A stretch of DNA of 64,000 bases from Maribacter arenosus (GTDB lineage: Bacteria; Bacteroidota; Bacteroidia; Flavobacteriales; Flavobacteriaceae). Each line of letters begins with the position of its first letter. Within the stretch, counting starts at the first letter, position 1. Made by a program: the position numbers and the translations under genes. The stretch lies in contig NZ_JABTCG010000001.1 in assembly GCF_014610845.1 (NCBI RefSeq), positions 248,001 through 312,000 on the forward strand, written 5' to 3'. The notes below the pieces were generated by a model. It saw nothing but the letters and a program-made list of their open reading frames with translations, did not search any database and had not been told where the DNA came from. Shown one piece after another: positions 61,569 through 64,000 of this stretch.

Positions 61569-62444
61569 TCATTCTTTTGTTACCCTAAACTTATTCTCTC
61601 TGTACATTTTATGTTCGATGACTTGAGATGGCATTTCGATTTTATTCTGGTCGAGAATTTGTTTCACATCGGTTATTACCTTACTTCTTATATTATGACC
61701 TAGATAGCTGTCAGGTAATTTTTTATTCACTAAAATATCAACCCAAAATAGAACTTGTAGGTCAGTCGTAAACTCTCCCAATTCAAGAACAATAACATTT
61801 GGCACAGGGTTTTTTAAAATTTGCTTATTACTTCTTAAATAATCGATGATTAAATCACGTGTTCGGTTAATATCGCTCTCTGGAGCAATACCGATCATAA
61901 AGTTTATTCGTAAGTTCCCATCTTTGGTATAGTTGATAAGTGTATTCTTAATAATTGATGAATTTGGTATGTAAATATCTTTACCCTCAACATTTCTTAA
62001 ATGTGTCGTTCTTAAGTCAAGACCTTTCACATTTCCCTTAAATCCATCAATTTCAATAATATCACCTATTTCAAAAGGTCGTTTCAGTGCTAGAATAATT
62101 CCGGCTAAAAAATTCTCACCGATGTCTTTAAATGCAAATCCAAAAATAATGGCGCTTATCCCAGCTCCAGCAATTAAACTACTGGCAACCCCTCCAAATC
62201 CCACAATGTTCAAAGCGATGATGATTCCGAAGATATAGAATGACCATTTGGACGCTTCCGCAATAAAAGTAGAGACAATGCTATCTTTCCATTTTATTTG
62301 AATTCTTTTTCCAATAAAAATGTAAACCAGTTTTCCGAGAATAATAAAAAGTATTAATACTATGATTCCCGTTAGTATATTGGGTATCATAGCGCTGATA
62401 TCCCCGTAAAAGTCATCGAATATTTTACCTAAATCAATTTTCAT
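61569..62444 (-). CDS. MscS-family mechanosensitive channel
   Basis: A 291-residue protein when started at the ATG at 62442-62444; the frame extends upstream only to a TTG. Three membrane helices (PNILTGIIVLILFIILGKLV, FYIFGIIIALNIVGFGGVAS, ISAIIFGFAFKDIGENFLAG) include the TM3 pore helix with its GxGxxxxxxGFAFKDIGEN pattern. Then comes the beta domain (PFEIGDIIEIDGFKGNVKGL, IYIPNSSIIKNTLINYT) and a short alpha/beta end. It releases solutes on osmotic down-shock. Confidence 0.92.
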   Translation of the reverse strand: MKIDLGKIFDDFYGDISAMIPNILTGIIVLILFIILGKLVYIFIGKRIQIKWKDSIVSTFIAEASKWSFYIFGIIIALNIVGFGGVASSLIAGAGISAIIFGFAFKDIGENFLAGIILALKRPFEIGDIIEIDGFKGNVKGLDLRTTHLRNVEGKDIYIPNSSIIKNTLINYTKDGNLRINFMIGIAPESDINRTRDLIIDYLRSNKQILKNPVPNVIVLELGEFTTDLQVLFWVDILVNKKLPDSYLGHNIRSKVITDVKQILDQNKIEMPSQVIEHKMYRENKFRVTKE

Positions 62445-62519
62445 GGATTCGCGTTTGTCAAATTTTACACAAAGTTTCAAAGATACGTTCGTAGAAATAA
62501 CGTTTCTTTACGATTAACC

Positions 62520-62777
62520 TCATTTACATAAATTTGCTTTATGTAAGATACATGGTTTTCCATAAGCGAAAGAGTTTTCAGGGATATCCTGAATTTCGGT
62601 ACTTTCAACACCTATGATTAAATTTTTTTCAATGTTTATATGATCCTTACCCGCAGTCCTAGAACCAATCATAGTATAAGTGAAAATTTCAACAAAACTA
62701 TTTTGAGTTACGCCAGGATTAATCGTCACAAAACCACCGATTTTAAAATGATGACCAATATTCCAATTCCTTTTCAT
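62520..62777 (-). pseudogene. Truncated hexapeptide acyltransferase (NeuD-like C-terminal part)
   Basis: The 85 residues MKRNWNIGHHFKIGGFVTIN, PGVTQNSFVEIFTYTMIGSR and IIGVESTEIQDIPENSFAYG then KPCILHKANLCK have the left-handed beta-helix pattern and the IPENSxAYGKP ending of sugar O-acyltransferases. Full members have about 200 residues with an N-terminal dinucleotide-binding part, absent here: a stop codon lies just upstream in frame. It is most likely a decayed fragment. Confidence 0.6.
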
Positions 62778-62963
62778 AGTAACATAAAATCCAATTTAGG
62801 AACGAGCAGCAATTGTTGTTAAAGGCTTTAACCGCAAACCATAATTCAGCTTTACCGAACTAGAACCATAGGATGTTGGATGTATCAAATATGAAAATTA
62901 CTTATCCTCCCATTGAATCAGTCCTTTAAAAGTGTTATAGACTATAGACCAATTGCTTGTGCC

Positions 62964-63518
62964 CTAAAATGAAATATTGACAAACGGAATCACTGGACTT
63001 GAATAAACACTCTCATCTTCGTTATATAACATATTGAATTTGGCGCCGACTGATATTTTATCCGTAACATTAAATCCTGCCCCTACGAATAATGCTGAAT
63101 CCCAATAGCTATTTTTGCTATCATCGATCTCCGTTTTAGTGGATACCCGTAATTGGGCAAATTCCAGTAATGTCATTATTTTTTGGGACGGTCTATACTG
63201 AAAAAAGGTATTTGCCCCATAAGTTGTTGTGTTCTGAATGTTTTTAATTGAGAGATAATTCCATTGGACCCCTAATCCGAAAGCAACTTTATCGCTAACG
63301 TTATATGTTAAATTTGGAGATAAACCTAATGTCGTTCCTCCAACAAAATTAAGTCCAAATCCACATCCAAATTGTAGTCTTTTTGGTTCTTTTAAAGTTA
63401 AGGTATCTATTTCCCCACTAGTAATGGTATCATTCGTTATTTGTGAAAAAACCACTTGACTGAATACAAATATTCCTACTAAAGCTATCGATTTGGATAT
63501 TAATTTAATTTTCCCCAT
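62964..63518 (-). CDS. Small secreted beta-barrel-like protein
   Basis: A 184-residue exported protein (IALVGIFVFSQVVFSQ signal). The mature part is amphipathic strands: RLQFGCGFGLNFVGGTTLGL, LSPNLTYNVSDKVAFGLGVQ, FFQYRPSQKIMTLLEFAQL, SALFVGAGFNVTDKISVGAK and a final SPVIPFVNISF with C-terminal Phe, the classic outer-membrane insertion signal. It is likely an eight-strand outer-membrane barrel. Some homologues carry an unsupported alpha-ketoglutarate decarboxylase name. Confidence 0.75.
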   Translation of the reverse strand: MGKIKLISKSIALVGIFVFSQVVFSQITNDTITSGEIDTLTLKEPKRLQFGCGFGLNFVGGTTLGLSPNLTYNVSDKVAFGLGVQWNYLSIKNIQNTTTYGANTFFQYRPSQKIMTLLEFAQLRVSTKTEIDDSKNSYWDSALFVGAGFNVTDKISVGAKFNMLYNEDESVYSSPVIPFVNISF

Positions 63519-63948
63519 GTTTATTTTGTGTTTTTTTTATTAATCGTTGTCCATAACGGTTCGGCCATAATCGCACTTTGGACGCCATCTACGGAGCAGT
63601 GGGCGGGTTGGTGCGATTGAATACGGGATTTTTCCACGCGAATTAAAACCAAGGCATAAAAATAAGGATTTCCGTCTAAGAATACCGAAACTTTTACAAA
63701 GGAGTGTCGAACAGGAACAAACTTATGATGCCGGATTAATGTTAAAGTACATATTTGCCGACCATAGCTTTTATAGCATATGGAATGCTATTTGCAAATG
63801 ACAATTTATTTACCTTTTCGAATTGGTTATTTATGATTTAGTTTCGTTTTTCAGTTATTTTACGGTCAGCTGACTGTGTTCAAACTTTTGGTATATGATG
63901 CATGGCCACCTAAGTTATGCGTTCGTGGATAGTCCTAGCAACTTTGTT
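63519..63948. other. Gap with no gene seen
   Basis: This 430-bp stretch upstream of the beta-barrel gene has no recognisable protein or RNA gene. It contains a locally GC-richer patch around 63550-63660. The promoter of the beta-barrel gene must lie at its left end. Confidence 0.4.
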
Positions 63949-64000
63949 TTAATTCGCTGATATCCATAAAGGAGCTCCATCTTCCCATTTATTATGGGTA
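63949..64000 (-). CDS. Possible C-terminal end of a gene that runs off the window
   Basis: Minus-strand reading from the right edge gives THNKWEDGAPLWISAN then TAA. The short length prevents any firm call; the composition is protein-like but no family is recognised. Confidence 0.2.
   Translation of the reverse strand, partial: THNKWEDGAPLWISAN

Noticed and set aside
1-64000. CRISPR arrays, tRNA or rRNA genes, transposases, phage genes
   Set aside because: None was recognised on either strand. The regular repeats at 31-37 kb are protein-coding modules of about 560 bp, not CRISPR repeats.

Overview
The window looks like chromosomal DNA of a marine-type Flavobacteriaceae bacterium (Bacteroidota). 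It is AT-rich, Shine-Dalgarno signals are weak, there are many secreted proteins and lipoproteins, and several families are typical of that group: SusC/OMP-type TonB receptor with a carboxypeptidase-like N-domain, Reg_prop/Y_Y_Y sensor kinase, 2TM-domain proteins, DUF2141, DUF2490, a LETM1-related protein and a DUF6090-type remnant. No rRNA, tRNA, CRISPR array, prophage or intact insertion sequence was seen.

Layout. 0-3.2 kb: mixed small genes (PaiB-like fragment, EEP-family phosphohydrolase, VOC protein, membrane protein, DUF6090 remnant carrying a palindromic repeat). 3.4-10.1 kb: a minus-strand cluster of small-molecule-type folds (three SnoaL-like proteins, one with a cupin; an EthD-type protein; a lipoprotein RidA; an SDR; secreted proteins of about 255 residues), divergent from a TPR histidine kinase plus LytTR regulator (10.3-13.0 kb). 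13.1-21 kb: TonB-dependent receptor, a further secreted protein behind a large inverted repeat, TolB-like lipoprotein, DEAD-box helicase, FAD-dependent oxidoreductase.

21.1-37.8 kb: the highlight. Six minus-strand genes appear to form one operon: four related histidine kinases followed by a lone receiver protein and a receiver-adenylate cyclase. The first kinase is 2508 residues long, with an N-terminal SnoaL-like domain, eleven tandem sensory modules of about 190 residues joined by near-identical helical linkers, and one C-terminal kinase core. The second has TPRs, the third an extracellular two-component propeller, the fourth a SnoaL-like domain. The kinase ends of the first two genes share a 530-bp block with no difference seen, which points to recent duplication or gene conversion. 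The design suggests many inputs converging on cAMP.

38.5-43.6 kb: two plus-strand operons. The first encodes a DUF2141 protein, a TPR-like protein and a LytS-type kinase with a 2TM domain fused to its C terminus. The second encodes five separate 2TM proteins and a LytTR regulator. A nearly identical 32-bp element lies 67-68 bp before the first start codon of both operons, a strong candidate operator for the LytTR regulator.

43.6-64 kb: mostly independent genes, including a LETM1-related protein, SodC lipoprotein, hydrolase-OsmC fusion, DUF2490 protein, a 1081-residue sortilin-like propeller, an amidohydrolase, a CDP-alcohol phosphatidyltransferase, a YdeI-like protein, a ThuA/PQQ-dehydrogenase/PKD/cytochrome c fusion, VOC and SRPBCC proteins, a GH88/GH105-type hydrolase, a 59-residue zinc-ribbon-like protein, an MscS-type channel, a truncated acyltransferase and a small beta-barrel protein. 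All functions are inferred from sequence motifs and family knowledge; no database search was run.
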